A DNA stretch of 19,853 bases from positions 1 through 19,853 of the forward strand of contig CAYZGR010000059.1 in NCBI GenBank assembly GCA_964478125.1. Reading direction: 5' to 3'. The DNA comes from FW021-bin31 sp964478125 (GTDB lineage: Bacteria > Bacteroidota > Bacteroidia > Chitinophagales > Chitinophagaceae). The position numbers and the translations under genes are program-made. Below the pieces are notes generated by a model. That model worked only from the letters and a program-made list of their open reading frames with translations. It ran no database searches and was not told the DNA's origin. Positions 7,590 through 16,074 of the stretch are shown here, in pieces (within the stretch, counting starts at the first letter, position 1; every line of letters begins with the position of its first letter).

Positions 7590-8045
7590 TTAATGAACAG
7601 ATCTTTTCTCTCTTTTTCGATACGCGTCAAAGGATTCGGGTAATTGATGAAACAGATTATAATAATGACGATTAGCTTCCACCGACACGAATAATGACTT
7701 GACCCATCTATACTTTTTTCCACTTTTCAGTATTACTTCAATAGTTGATCCCCGATGAACGCTAAACGAACGGACTGATTTTATATCGGCAAAATTAATT
7801 CTTCCATAAATATTTGAAGCAATGCCGGCCTTGTCCAAGGTTACTGTTTCCCGAATCGTATATTTTTTGGCTACGATAAACACTCCAACGGTTCCTAACA
7901 ATACCAGGATAAGAGGTATAAACATAACATCCCATAGCGCTGCTGACAAAACGGTCGTAAATAGAAGAACCACAGCAAAAATGGTCATATAATAAGCCAC
8001 TACTTTCTTGTTGGGCATTGCAAAGATGTACCGCTTTTCTATCAT
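7590..8045 (-). CDS. Small membrane protein with PH-like C-terminal domain
   Basis: 151 aa. Two hydrophobic segments (about 16-37 and 41-59) are followed by a basic boundary (AKKYTIRE) and a soluble part with the strand pattern of bacterial PH-like domains: TVTLDKAGIASN...RINFADIKSVRSF...GSTIEVILKSGKKYRW. Proteins of this shape are common in Bacteroidota and have no agreed function. The soluble part would lie in the cytoplasm. It ends in a basic tail (RKREKRSVH). The start at 8045 is used; an internal Met10 (8018) is a possible alternative. It sits 55 bp downstream of the gene at 8101 in the same direction, probably in the same transcript. Confidence 0.72.
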   Translation of the reverse strand: MIEKRYIFAMPNKKVVAYYMTIFAVVLLFTTVLSAALWDVMFIPLILVLLGTVGVFIVAKKYTIRETVTLDKAGIASNIYGRINFADIKSVRSFSVHRGSTIEVILKSGKKYRWVKSLFVSVEANRHYYNLFHQLPESFDAYRKREKRSVH

Positions 8046-8100
8046 AGTCCCGGTCTTGCTTTAAATTCCATAAAAGAATGGGTTACAAAGGATTTTATTG

Positions 8101-8796
8101 TTAATTCTCTGCATAAGGGACAATCTTGTATGTCCGGGGCGGTTTCCTTTTCAAAGAATCCAGGGGAACCGCCTTGATCTGAACCGCCTTGTTTTTATAA
8201 ATGATCCCATCGCCCCTGCCCTTGTTTTCTGAAGCAACTTCCAAAGGCAATCCGGGTAGTTTCGATAATCCCCCCTGATCAAACCAGTTGGGCAGTGCTG
8301 TGGTGTACCAACAGGTATTGCTCATCGTATCGCGTTGACCGGCGCCGTATTCAACGACTAAATCATAAGTGGCTTTCTGTACCCGAAATCCAAGAATGTC
8401 TTTGGTTTCATCCGGATAGGTTTTTAAATGGACGACCTTTGAATGAAGGTGGTCTTTTGTATTCCGGGAATAGTCCTCAAGTGTCATCTTATAGGCTTTT
8501 CCCTCGTCTTCCTGATAGGTATAAACGACCGCATCTTTCCGATTGATGATGATGCCGTATTTTTTCCAGTTTTTGTTGAAATGATTGTATAGCTCTTTGG
8601 AGATAAATTCCCGGGCATATACCCTACCGTTCGTTTTATTATATTCCATAACTTGTTGTTTTGATTTCGCGGGTGCATCTTTTCTCGCTTTCATATGCGA
8701 TCGGGTGATGACTTCCCAGGCTTGATCCTGTTGCTTCTGGGCATTCAAACTGAAGGATAACAAGATCGCCAAACTCGCTAATAATATTGTTCTCAT
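8101..8796 (-). CDS. Exported protein, DUF4412-like
   Basis: 231 aa with a signal peptide (MRTILLASLAILLSFSLNAQ, cleavage after residue 20). The mature part shows features of the DUF4412/GLPGLI-type beta proteins of Bacteroidota: a DILGFRVQKATYDL strand (compare 'I.GYK.KK...'), a Cys-Trp-Tyr 'CWYTTALPNW' segment, and GLPLE near the C-terminus. These proteins are thought to fold as a lipoprotein-carrier-like beta sheet in the periplasm, but no member is well characterised. It follows the XAC2610-like gene by only 12 bp, so the two almost certainly share an mRNA. The family call is moderate; the export signal and operon position are secure. Confidence 0.75.
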   Translation of the reverse strand: MRTILLASLAILLSFSLNAQKQQDQAWEVITRSHMKARKDAPAKSKQQVMEYNKTNGRVYAREFISKELYNHFNKNWKKYGIIINRKDAVVYTYQEDEGKAYKMTLEDYSRNTKDHLHSKVVHLKTYPDETKDILGFRVQKATYDLVVEYGAGQRDTMSNTCWYTTALPNWFDQGGLSKLPGLPLEVASENKGRGDGIIYKNKAVQIKAVPLDSLKRKPPRTYKIVPYAEN

Positions 8797-8808
8797 AGTC
8801 CTTTATTT

Positions 8809-9723
8809 TTACTCCAAAAAAGCCTTAATTCCCCGCTCTATCTTTACAGGTTTCAAGCTATGGGTTTTACCATCTGCCACCACGTCCAGGCGACCGCGGT
8901 AAATCTTATAGGTAACGCCCTTGTTTTCAAATTCGACACAATGATCTTTTATGCTTTTTCTGATTTCACCATCGTACAACAGTTCTACTCTCCCCCGAGC
9001 ATCCGTAAAGGCATAATAGTCTTTTTCCAGTCCACTATCGTAAAACAAATACATTTTCTTTCCGTTTTTAAAGGTATAAATGGTCATGAGATTATCGGCA
9101 TAAGTACCGTCTTCGTTGGTAAAAACAGCCTTATCTAATTTCTGATAATACCGATCGATCATTTTCCCGTTTTTCCGCTCCGAAACCGTATAATCTATTG
9201 TAACGCCCATTCCGGAAGCATCTTCTTCAATGATTTTAAGGGGATAGGGCTTGTTGTCTTTCACCTTAAAAGTAGAAAACTGATGCCAGCAGCATCCCGA
9301 TTTGGTCATGGTACTCAAGGTCTGGTCTTCATCATTGACAGCAAACATACCACAGTAATCCTGCGCCAACTTCGTAAAACCTTTACTGAGGGAGAATCCG
9401 TCTGCATCGGCCAGATAAATCTGATAGGAAGGGCCGCCATAACAACTGTGATTGCCATCGCTGATGGCCAGATCTTTTTGGCCGTCAAAGTTGAAATCCT
9501 CGTAAATCAAAACATTTTGTTTGCCGTAAGGTCGTTCGTGGACATTGGCTTCCACCTCGTCATCAACAAAATCGGCAGCCAAGTCCTCTGACCTTACCTT
9601 GAGCAGCTCCTTTCCGCTTTTTTTATCATATACCGCTACCCACCCGTCACTGAAAACGGCCTGCGGATCTTTGAGGCAAACTTTGGCCTCATAGCGATCA
9701 GAAAATCCCTGCACCTTAAAAAC
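8809..9723 (-). CDS. XAC2610-like exported protein, 5' end lost in gap
   Basis: The N-terminus is missing because the frame runs into the N gap at 9724; 304 codons plus stop remain. Visible marks are an acidic loop YEDFNFDGQKDLAI (DxNxDGxxD, calcium-loop-like), NHSCYGGPSYQIYL, and KSGCCWHQFSTF, a combination typical of proteins labelled 'XAC2610-related'. Known for the family: XAC2610 of Xanthomonas is a periplasmic immunity protein that inhibits a lysozyme-like type IV secretion effector. Here the C-terminal 150 residues continue with further beta-rich sequence (DARGRVELLYDGE, VTYKIYRGRLDVV) that I do not recognise. No effector gene is adjacent in the part that is visible. The next gene starts 12 bp downstream. 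Confidence 0.72.
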   Translation of the reverse strand, partial: VFKVQGFSDRYEAKVCLKDPQAVFSDGWVAVYDKKSGKELLKVRSEDLAADFVDDEVEANVHERPYGKQNVLIYEDFNFDGQKDLAISDGNHSCYGGPSYQIYLADADGFSLSKGFTKLAQDYCGMFAVNDEDQTLSTMTKSGCCWHQFSTFKVKDNKPYPLKIIEEDASGMGVTIDYTVSERKNGKMIDRYYQKLDKAVFTNEDGTYADNLMTIYTFKNGKKMYLFYDSGLEKDYYAFTDARGRVELLYDGEIRKSIKDHCVEFENKGVTYKIYRGRLDVVADGKTHSLKPVKIERGIKAFLE

Positions 9724-9823
9724 NNNNNNNNNNNNNNNNNNNNNNNNNNNNNNNNNNNNNNNNNNNNNNNNNNNNNNNNNNNNNNNNNNNNNNNNNNNNN
9801 NNNNNNNNNNNNNNNNNNNNNNN
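9724..9823. other. Assembly gap (100 N)
   Basis: Exactly 100 N, the usual placeholder for a gap of unknown length. It removes the end of the WG-repeat lipoprotein and the start of the XAC2610-like gene. Their relative reading frames cannot be inferred across it. Confidence 0.98.
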
Positions 9824-11168
9824 GAGCCGTCGTTTCCAAAGTATGATATCGGGGCTGAATCAACCATTTCTGTTCTTTCAGATGATATAAACCATATTTT
9901 TGAGTGGCAGCATCTTTGACAAAGTACCAGTCGGAATGCCCCCAAATGGGAATAAAGTCCCCCGGAAATTTCTTGATATGGAACTGATCGTCTATAGATA
10001 AAAATTGCTTTCCCTGAGTAATCACTAAATCGCTACCCCTATGATTAGGAACAATATTATTATAATTGGGCATACGGTCTTCCCATTGGCCATTTCGGTT
10101 TAAAAAATAGACCCGATACCCTCGTTTGTTCCCCGCAAAAGAAACGACCAAAAAATCAGCTTCATTCCATGGGGAAACCAAAACGGCAGCTTTCAGAATT
10201 TCATTCCCGGACACTTCAACCGTGTCATGCTGATAGTCTCCCACCTCTGAAGGAAAAGCCTGATCCATTGCCGGATAGATATAGAAATGTCCGCTGTCAT
10301 CTTTATACAATGTTTGTTGAATAATCTTGTAAGGCGGCATGTCCGGGTTTTTTACAGGAATAACTATCGTATCTCCTGAACGGGTCCGAGTAAACAGTTT
10401 ATCCGCTTTGGTATATCGCTTATTCTGTACCCTTTTTCCTTCTGCATTCCCTACATAATATTGTTTCCCCTTTCTATAAATAAAGGTACTGTCATTCAGC
10501 AGTTTCATCATTTTCCCGGATTGTTTCTTCAGCTTCCCGTTCTTTGCTGTCCTATAAAAGCGTTTTCCGAATCGGAAATAATGGCGTGTCAGCATATGGG
10601 GTTTAAGGCTTTCCGGAATATAGCGGCTGGGCTGCCAGCCCACATTCCAGTAAAAAGCCCCTAAGTCAAAATCGAGCTTTCTTCTATTATACAATTTCTG
10701 TTGCTGAGGCAAGGTGCGTACTTCCCATCGCGCTTTAGGCACTTTGGTTAGTAAAAAAGGGCCTGTACTCGGGCCTAAAAAGCTCAGACCCGGCCACAGC
10801 TTCCATTCCCAAAAATTCCACCAGGCATTGTATTCCTTTTTGGTCACCAAGAAAGTATAAGTACCCCTCTCCTCAATTTCTGCCGCGGCATATTTGAAGG
10901 GAACAACTACGTCGTTTTCGGCATTAATCACCCCATATTTTCCCTTTTTTCTCACTACGGCGAAGCCATTTTTGAATAACCGCACATCGCTGTATTCCGG
11001 CTGAATCACTAATTTTCCGGCACTGTCCACAAACCCAAACCGGCCATTGGCAGCCAGCCAGGGAATCAAAAAAGCAGGATGTTTTGAAGAAAAAGTGACG
11101 TTTTCACGGGATAAGCAACCCGAAAATGCAAAAGCACACAGTATGGCAATCAGACAAAACTTATTCAT
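9824..11168 (-). CDS. WG-repeat lipoprotein, 3' end lost in gap
   Basis: 448 codons are visible before the frame enters the N gap. A lipoprotein signal is clear: hydrophobic MNKFCLIAILCAFAF followed by lipobox FSGC with Cys18, so the mature protein should be anchored in an envelope membrane. WG (KWG) repeats follow: NGRFGFVDSAGKLVIQPEY and KGKYGVINAENDVVVPFKY near the N-terminus, then a further unit QKYGLYHLKEQKWLIQPRY just before the gap. The centre (about 110-400) is degenerate and rich in aromatic residues. WG repeats form beta structures of unknown ligand in many secreted Bacteroidota proteins. It heads the minus-strand run towards 4954. More repeats probably lie in the gap, which would explain why the assembly broke there. 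Confidence 0.82.
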
Positions 11169-11357
11169 TTATTTGCATTTAATATCTTGATCTCTACAGC
11201 GAGCAAATTTCGGATCAAATACGTTGAAACAGCAACAACAAAGACCTATATTCTTACTACAAGAAGTAGAAAAGATAACTACAAAGCATCTACGATCTTG
11301 TGTAAGCCCCTTTAACCGGGCATTACTTAAAAAAATACCTGTTTTTAAACAAGCCAT
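11169..11357 (-). CDS. Possible Cys-rich micro-protein upstream of WG lipoprotein
   Basis: 62 codons starting after an AAAGGGAAAGGGAATATT leader, a better purine-rich ribosome site than most genes here have. Its stop codon directly abuts the ATG of the lipoprotein gene, as in coupled genes. The peptide has about eight Cys, including a CCCC run, and a basic C-terminal half (FDPKFARCRDQDIKCK), with no signal peptide. No homologue comes to mind. It may equally be a chance frame in the leader of the operon, since the Cys content is odd for a cytosolic protein. Confidence 0.25.
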   Translation of the reverse strand: MACLKTGIFLSNARLKGLTQDRRCFVVIFSTSCSKNIGLCCCCFNVFDPKFARCRDQDIKCK

Positions 11358-11389
11358 AATATTCCCTTTCCCTTTATTATAATATGGTT

Positions 11390-11469
11390 GAGACTCCTTC
11401 GTTGTTCCTCACTTGAATGGCGTCATTATTGCAAGGCCAAGGTATAAAACCCAAGCAATCCCTACGAAG
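11390..11469. repeat. Degenerate relic of an interspersed palindromic repeat
   Basis: The stretch reads like a decayed copy of the widely scattered repeat built from CGTCATTGCGAGGAACGAAGCAATC. Recognisable pieces are GAGACTCCTTCG (11390-11401), GTTCCTC (11404-11410), CGTCATTATTGCAAGG (11421-11436) and AAGCAATC (11453-11460), in the expected mirrored order. The family assignment is from memory of its sequence. The rest of the 11169-11549 interval holds only the micro-ORF and a promoter candidate. Confidence 0.35.
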
Positions 11470-11511
11470 TTTTGAGCTTAACACCACACAAGGAATCATC
11501 ATCAAAAAGCT

Positions 11512-11519
11512 TACTTTTG
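11512..11519 (+). promoter_or_regulatory. Candidate -7 element of the TauE/SafE gene
   Basis: TACTTTTG fits the TAnnTTTG form and lies 30 bp before the start codon at 11550. No TTTG is present at the right distance upstream, so the -33 half is unsupported. Confidence 0.35.
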
Positions 11520-11549
11520 ACCTTTTCGATGTAAGAAAGATCATGTGTT

Positions 11550-12287
11550 ATGAATTCCACCCTCCTCCTTATTCTTCTTATCAGTTTTACAGCTTCTTTA
11601 GCACGATCAACATTGGGATTTGGAGAATCTTTAATTGCCGTACCGTTATTCTTATTGTTTCTTCCTATAGAGACCGCCGTGCCGCTTTCAGTGATGTTAT
11701 CCATTGTGATCGCCTTGGTCATCGTGATTCAAGATCATCAGAATATTCACTTTAAAAGTGCCATATGGCTGGTATTCTATGCTATACTTGGAATTCCTCT
11801 TGGGTTGCTCTTGCTTATGTATGGCAATGAAACCTGGGTCAAAACCTTTCTGGGAATTTTAATTATTAGTTATGCGCTGTATATGCTTTTTAATAACAGA
11901 CAAAAAAAGTTCAAAATAAATGGTAAATGGCTCCTTTTCGTTTGTGGATTCCTATCCGGCATCTTTGGAGGCGCTTACGGACTAAACGGCCCGCCACTGG
12001 TCATTTATGGGAATTTAAAACAATGGTCTGCCAAACATTTCAGAGCAACCTTACAAGCCTATTTTTTGCCCGCAAGCCTGATCGGCCTGGCGGGATATTA
12101 TACCAAAGGTTTGGTCACTACCGAAATAAACCATTATTTTCTCTATTCTTTACTTACTACCATTCCGGCCGTATTTATCGGACGCTATTTAAACCATAAA
12201 TTAAGTGGCCAATCCTTTTTTAAATATGTATATTGGGGGTTGGTATTCATTGGTATTGTATTGATTTGGAATGCAATCGCTTTTTGA
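11550..12287 (+). CDS. TauE/SafE family membrane permease
   Basis: 245 aa, almost all hydrophobic, with about eight membrane segments in two repeated halves, as in the TauE/SafE (DUF81) family of sulfite, sulfoacetate and other anion exporters. Each half has its expected motif: STLGFGESLIAVPL (20-33), and GGAYGLNGPPLVIYGNL (140-156) in the second. The length matches the family norm of 240-270. The substrate cannot be read from sequence, and no sulfur-metabolism gene is nearby. An ATG seven bases upstream is out of frame, so the start at 11550 is firm. It converges with the isocitrate dehydrogenase gene, 125 bp apart. Confidence 0.88.
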   Translation: MNSTLLLILLISFTASLARSTLGFGESLIAVPLFLLFLPIETAVPLSVMLSIVIALVIVIQDHQNIHFKSAIWLVFYAILGIPLGLLLLMYGNETWVKTFLGILIISYALYMLFNNRQKKFKINGKWLLFVCGFLSGIFGGAYGLNGPPLVIYGNLKQWSAKHFRATLQAYFLPASLIGLAGYYTKGLVTTEINHYFLYSLLTTIPAVFIGRYLNHKLSGQSFFKYVYWGLVFIGIVLIWNAIAF

Positions 12288-12325
12288 AAACTCCGTGCAA
12301 TTCGTCTTCAACATTTTATATAGTA

Positions 12326-12390
12326 TTAACCGTAAAGAGCACAAAGAAGGTTCAATGAGCAGGAAGAGCTTCAGTGTACTTTGCGGTTAG
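12326..12390. repeat. Imperfect inverted repeat between convergent genes
   Basis: TAACCGTAAAG (12327-12337) faces CTTTGCGGTTA (12379-12389): 10 of 11 positions pair and the odd one is a G·T wobble. The inside keeps further 'CACAAAG' fragments. It resembles the AACCGCAAAG...CTTTGCGGTT palindromes scattered in Bacteroidota intergenic DNA. Its place between two converging genes would suit a bidirectional transcription end, though no T-run is present. Confidence 0.5.
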
Positions 12391-12412
12391 GGGGTAGACT
12401 AATTAAATGCTT

Positions 12413-14647
12413 TTATTGATTGATGCTTTCAATAATCTTATTTAAAGTTTCGCTCGGTCTCATTTCGTTAAAAACAATATCTTCACTAGGCCAATAATAT
12501 CCTTCCAGGTCCACCGGTTTTCCCTGCACGCTGTTCAATTCTTCTACAATTTTATTCTCATTATCTTTTAAAGCCTTTGCAATAGGTCCAAATTGGTTTT
12601 TCAACGCCTCATTGTTCTCCTGTTTAGCCAGCGCTTCTGCCCAATATAGCACCAAATAGAAGTGGCTGCCTCTGTTGTCCAGTTCATTCACTTTCCGGGA
12701 AGGTGATTTTTGGTTAGACAGAAATTGATCTGTGGCTTCATCCAAAGCTTTGGATAATACAAGCGCCTTTTTATTGTCAAATTTTTTACCATAATGATCC
12801 AGAGATACGGAAAGCGCCAAAAACTCTCCAAGCGAATCCCAACGTAAATGATTTTCTTTTATAAACTGCTGCACATGTTTTGGCGCAGATCCGCCGGCGC
12901 CGGTTTCAAATAAACCGCCTCCGTTCAATAGCGGCACAATGGATAACATTTTTGCGCTGGTTCCTAATTCTAAAATGGGGAACAGATCTGTCAGATAATC
13001 CCGCAATACATTTCCGGTTACGGAAATGGTATTTTCACCTTCTTTCACGCGACGAAGTGTATATTCCGTTGCTTCTTTCTGGCTCATTATCTGTAAATCC
13101 AGCCCGTCCGTATCTTCTTCTTTTAGATATTTATTTACTTTTTTAATCAATTCCGCATCATGGGCACGATCTTCATCCAACCAGAAAATAGCAGGCCATC
13201 CGGTTTCTTTTGCACGATCAACAGCTAATTGTACCCAGTTCCTAACCGGCGCATCCTTGGTCTGGCACATCCGCCACAAATCCCCTTCCTCTACCTCATG
13301 GCTCATCAATACATTACCCGAATCGACATCAATGACTTCTACTTTTCCATTTGCGGTCATTTCAAAAGTCTTGTCATGCGATCCATATTCCTCCGCTTTG
13401 TCTGCCATCAAACCTACATTAGGAACCGTTCCCATAGTAGTGGGATCAAAAGCGCCGTTTTCCTGGCAGAATCTGACGGTGGCATCATACAATCCGGCAT
13501 AGCTGCTTTCAGGTATCACGGCCAGGGTATCCTGTGTCGTACCTGCTTTATTCCACATTTGTCCGGCATTGCGGATCATGGCCGGCATAGAAGCATCAAT
13601 GATCACATCACTGGGAACATGCAGATTGGTAATCCCATTATCGGAATCCACCATTGCTAAATCCGCATTCCTGTCAAAATCCCGTTCAATGGCTTCGTTA
13701 ATGGCCTTTGATTTTTCTTCCGACAGTTCCTTTATTGCAGATAATACAGCGCCTAAACCACTGTTCGGATCTGCACCACAAGCCTTTAAATCTTCCTCAT
13801 ATTGTTCAAAAACATCTTTAAAATACCTTTTGACCACATATCCAAAAATGATGGGATCCGATACCTTCATCATGGTTGCTTTCATATGAACAGAAAACAA
13901 AACGCCCGATTCTTTTGCTTTTACCAACTGCTCATCCAAAAACCGGATCAATGCTTTTTTGCTGAACACCGAAGCATCTATCACTTCTCCGGCTCTCAGT
14001 TCTAACTTTTCCCGCAACAGCCTACGTTCCCCCTTGTCACCGGTAAACTGGATGTTGATTGCCCCGGCTTTGTCCATGGTCACCGATTTTTCATTATGCC
14101 GGAAGTCTCCTTCCGCCATGGTCGCTACAGCAGTTTTGGAACTTTTATCCCATGCCTTTACTTTGTAGGGATGTTTTTGTGCAAAATTTTTCACGGCCCT
14201 GGGTGCACGACGGTCTGAATTTCCCTGCCGGAGTACCGGATTGACCGCACTTCCTTTTACAGAATCATATCTCTTTTTAATGACTTTTTCTTTTTCACTC
14301 TGCGGCTCATCCGGATAATCCGGTAACGGATATCCTTTCTTTCGCAATTCTTCAATGGCTCGTTTTAACTGCGGAATGGACGCACTGATGTTGGGCAATT
14401 TAATCACATTGGCTTCCGGCTGTTTCACTAATTCCCCCAGCTCAGCCAAAGCATCGGGTACGCGTTGTTCTTCACGTAAAGCTTCAGGGAAAACGGCTAA
14501 TATCCTTGCGGCCAGGGAGATATCCTTTGTCTCAAATACGATATCGGCAGATTTTGTTATCGCTTCAATCATGGGTAACAAAGAATGGGTGGCCAAATAA
14601 GGCGCTTCATCCGTCTTGGTATAAACAATTTTGGGCTGGTGGCTCAT
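12413..14647 (-). CDS. icd: Isocitrate dehydrogenase, NADP-dependent, monomeric type
   Basis: TCA-cycle enzyme converting isocitrate and NADP+ to 2-oxoglutarate, CO2 and NADPH in the cytosol. The 744 aa match the monomeric (IDH-II) class and are far longer than the 400-aa dimeric enzyme. Diagnostic stretches are NPVLRQGNSDRRAP (136-149, substrate-binding Ser/Arg), HMKATMMKVSDPI (254-266, Lys256), DASMPAMIRN (351-360, metal Asp351), and SVTGNVLRDYLTDLFP (542-557) with Arg549, Asp550 and Asp554. ETGAGGSAPKHVQQF (581-595) and LRWDS (601-605) supply the NADP contacts His591 and Arg602. Positions run 1-2 residues ahead of those in the Azotobacter vinelandii enzyme, as recalled. All key residues are intact. 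It has its own promoter at 14695-14702 and is not part of an operon. Confidence 0.97.
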   Translation of the reverse strand: MSHQPKIVYTKTDEAPYLATHSLLPMIEAITKSADIVFETKDISLAARILAVFPEALREEQRVPDALAELGELVKQPEANVIKLPNISASIPQLKRAIEELRKKGYPLPDYPDEPQSEKEKVIKKRYDSVKGSAVNPVLRQGNSDRRAPRAVKNFAQKHPYKVKAWDKSSKTAVATMAEGDFRHNEKSVTMDKAGAINIQFTGDKGERRLLREKLELRAGEVIDASVFSKKALIRFLDEQLVKAKESGVLFSVHMKATMMKVSDPIIFGYVVKRYFKDVFEQYEEDLKACGADPNSGLGAVLSAIKELSEEKSKAINEAIERDFDRNADLAMVDSDNGITNLHVPSDVIIDASMPAMIRNAGQMWNKAGTTQDTLAVIPESSYAGLYDATVRFCQENGAFDPTTMGTVPNVGLMADKAEEYGSHDKTFEMTANGKVEVIDVDSGNVLMSHEVEEGDLWRMCQTKDAPVRNWVQLAVDRAKETGWPAIFWLDEDRAHDAELIKKVNKYLKEEDTDGLDLQIMSQKEATEYTLRRVKEGENTISVTGNVLRDYLTDLFPILELGTSAKMLSIVPLLNGGGLFETGAGGSAPKHVQQFIKENHLRWDSLGEFLALSVSLDHYGKKFDNKKALVLSKALDEATDQFLSNQKSPSRKVNELDNRGSHFYLVLYWAEALAKQENNEALKNQFGPIAKALKDNENKIVEELNSVQGKPVDLEGYYWPSEDIVFNEMRPSETLNKIIESINQ

Positions 14648-14660
14648 ATTTATGCATATT

Positions 14661-15008
14661 TTAATATAATAATCTCTCTTTATCGACTGAAGTGCAAAGG
14701 TAATGAATTAACCCCCTTTTAAAAGTTTTAATGGATGAGTTATTTGTTAATAGAATTTGGTAGCTGGTAATCGCAATCAAAAAATAAAATTTCACGTAAA
14801 AAGTACCCTGATAATAAGGCAAAGCTGTTATAAAAACGAAAAGGTATCGCCCGGCAACCTTATAAAGCGGTAGAAAAGAAGCAAAATACAAAAAACAAAC
14901 CCAACTTACTGCAGAGGTCAGCATTACCGCCAGGGTATTCTTTGAAAAATGGGGTTTGTGATGATTCGAGAACAAAAAGTTATCCGAAGAGCAGTCAGCC
15001 GGATTCAT
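14661..15008 (-). CDS. Doubtful small membrane protein
   Basis: 115 codons occupying most of the 467-bp space upstream of icd. A polar N-terminus (about 25 residues) is followed by two or three hydrophobic segments (about 27-50, 54-68 and 71-86) and a basic tail, with ordinary codon choice. No family is recognised. Against it, its 3' end covers the likely icd promoter and there is no ribosome site. It may be a decayed gene or a chance frame in AT-rich DNA. Nothing else is seen in 14648-15114. Confidence 0.25.
   Translation of the reverse strand: MNPADCSSDNFLFSNHHKPHFSKNTLAVMLTSAVSWVCFLYFASFLPLYKVAGRYLFVFITALPYYQGTFYVKFYFLIAITSYQILLTNNSSIKTFKRGLIHYLCTSVDKERLLY
14695..14702 (-). promoter_or_regulatory. 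-7 element of the icd promoter
   Basis: Read on the minus strand, TACCTTTG fits TAnnTTTG exactly. Transcription would start near 14688, giving a leader of about 40 nt to the ATG at 14647. No clear TTTG is seen 17-21 bp upstream. Confidence 0.45.
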
Positions 15009-15114
15009 TTCAAGATGAAGAAGGCTTTATAATAACCGGATAAAATATATCTTCTTCAAGAAATATCAACCATATCTCCACCTTTTTACTGATATCGCCA
15101 GATCTTTTTTGTCA

Positions 15115-15974
15115 TCATTTTAATGGATTTTTCAATACGCCTATGCTGCCTTCTTGCGTCACCACAACGGCCCGCCCCTCGTAAAAATTGAGGGCCTTAT
15201 TGAATTGGGGTTCAATGGCAAAATGACCTTGCTTATCCATATATCCCCAGAGGTTGCCTCGGCCTTTAACAAAAATCTTTACGGCCAATAAGCCTTCGTG
15301 ATAGCCCAAATTAGAATCATACATCAATCCGAATTTTGTTTGAAAGGGAATTTCGGAAATCGTTTTTCCTACCGTATCCACAATCTTCATATAACCATCG
15401 CTGTTATCGCTTTTTTGTCCTCTGAACTGAATGATTGCCACCCCATCCGAATAAGGCAAGGGAGCAGGATAGCTATCATATTGAGCATCTACGATAATTT
15501 TTCCTTGTGTATTGACAAAGCCTTTTTTTCGGTCGTCATAAAAACCGATTATGCCATCCGAGAAATTCTCCTGTAAATTCGGGTTGGTGTTATTTTGAAA
15601 GGTGTATGTCACCTCCCCTTTCTTATTGATAATTCGCCATTGTTTTTCTTTTGGACCGTCCGGAAGAGTGTTGTAAATACTGTCTATGACCGATCCGCCA
15701 GTTTGTTTCTTATAAGGGATTTCGTTGGCCACCAGAGCAGCACCATCAGAAAAATCTATAGCCAGATCGTATTGACAAGGAATAACTATTTTCCCCAAGG
15801 TATCTACATAGCCGTATTTACCATCCCTTCGGGTCAATAGTAATCCATCGTGGAAAGACGGCGGTTCAATGTCATACCCTCCCTGATCGTTATGGATTTC
15901 TGTGATTAAAAGAGAGTCGCCCAACACGGTTTTCCCCTTTCGATTAATGACTTTCCAGTAATCTTTATACACGA
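15115..15974 (-). CDS. WG-repeat protein, 5' end lost in gap
   Basis: 286 codons remain. At least five WG/KWG repeats can be read: DYWKVINRKGKTVL at the gap edge, DGKYGYVDTLGKIVIPCQYD, KQWRIINKKGEVTY, KKGFVNTQGKIIVDAQYD and NLWGYMDKQGHFAIEPQFN, each followed by the usual 'F.DG.A.V' strand. A last half-repeat ends in GSIGVLKN. The repeats are closer to consensus than those of the lipoprotein at 9824-11168. The export signal must lie in the gap. A candidate true start is the ATG at 16099 on the other side of the gap (MHPKNNRT). It is downstream of the exported protein gene 16169-16981 on the same strand. Confidence 0.8.
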
Positions 15975-16074
15975 NNNNNNNNNNNNNNNNNNNNNNNNNN
16001 NNNNNNNNNNNNNNNNNNNNNNNNNNNNNNNNNNNNNNNNNNNNNNNNNNNNNNNNNNNNNNNNNNNNNNNNNN
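15975..16074. other. Assembly gap (100 N)
   Basis: A second placeholder of exactly 100 N. It removes the N-terminal coding part of the WG-repeat protein. Its real length is unknown. Confidence 0.98.

Noticed and set aside
7520..7723. 67-codon minus-strand frame at the end of the PH-like gene
   Set aside because: It overlaps the better-supported frame 7590-8045, and its tail reads through the 15-bp hairpin region.
8809..9945. A single 378-codon minus-strand frame read through the N gap
   Set aside because: The part beyond the gap (9824-9945) belongs to another frame of the WG lipoprotein. Only 8809-9723 is a supported coding stretch.
9636..11168. A 510-codon minus-strand frame continuing past the gap
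   Set aside because: After the gap it overlaps the XAC2610-like gene in the wrong frame. The gap length is a placeholder, so frame continuity has no meaning.
13026..13502. Long plus-strand frames inside icd (also 12880-14600)
   Set aside because: Antisense shadows of a highly conserved gene, Ser/Leu-rich, with no family resemblance.
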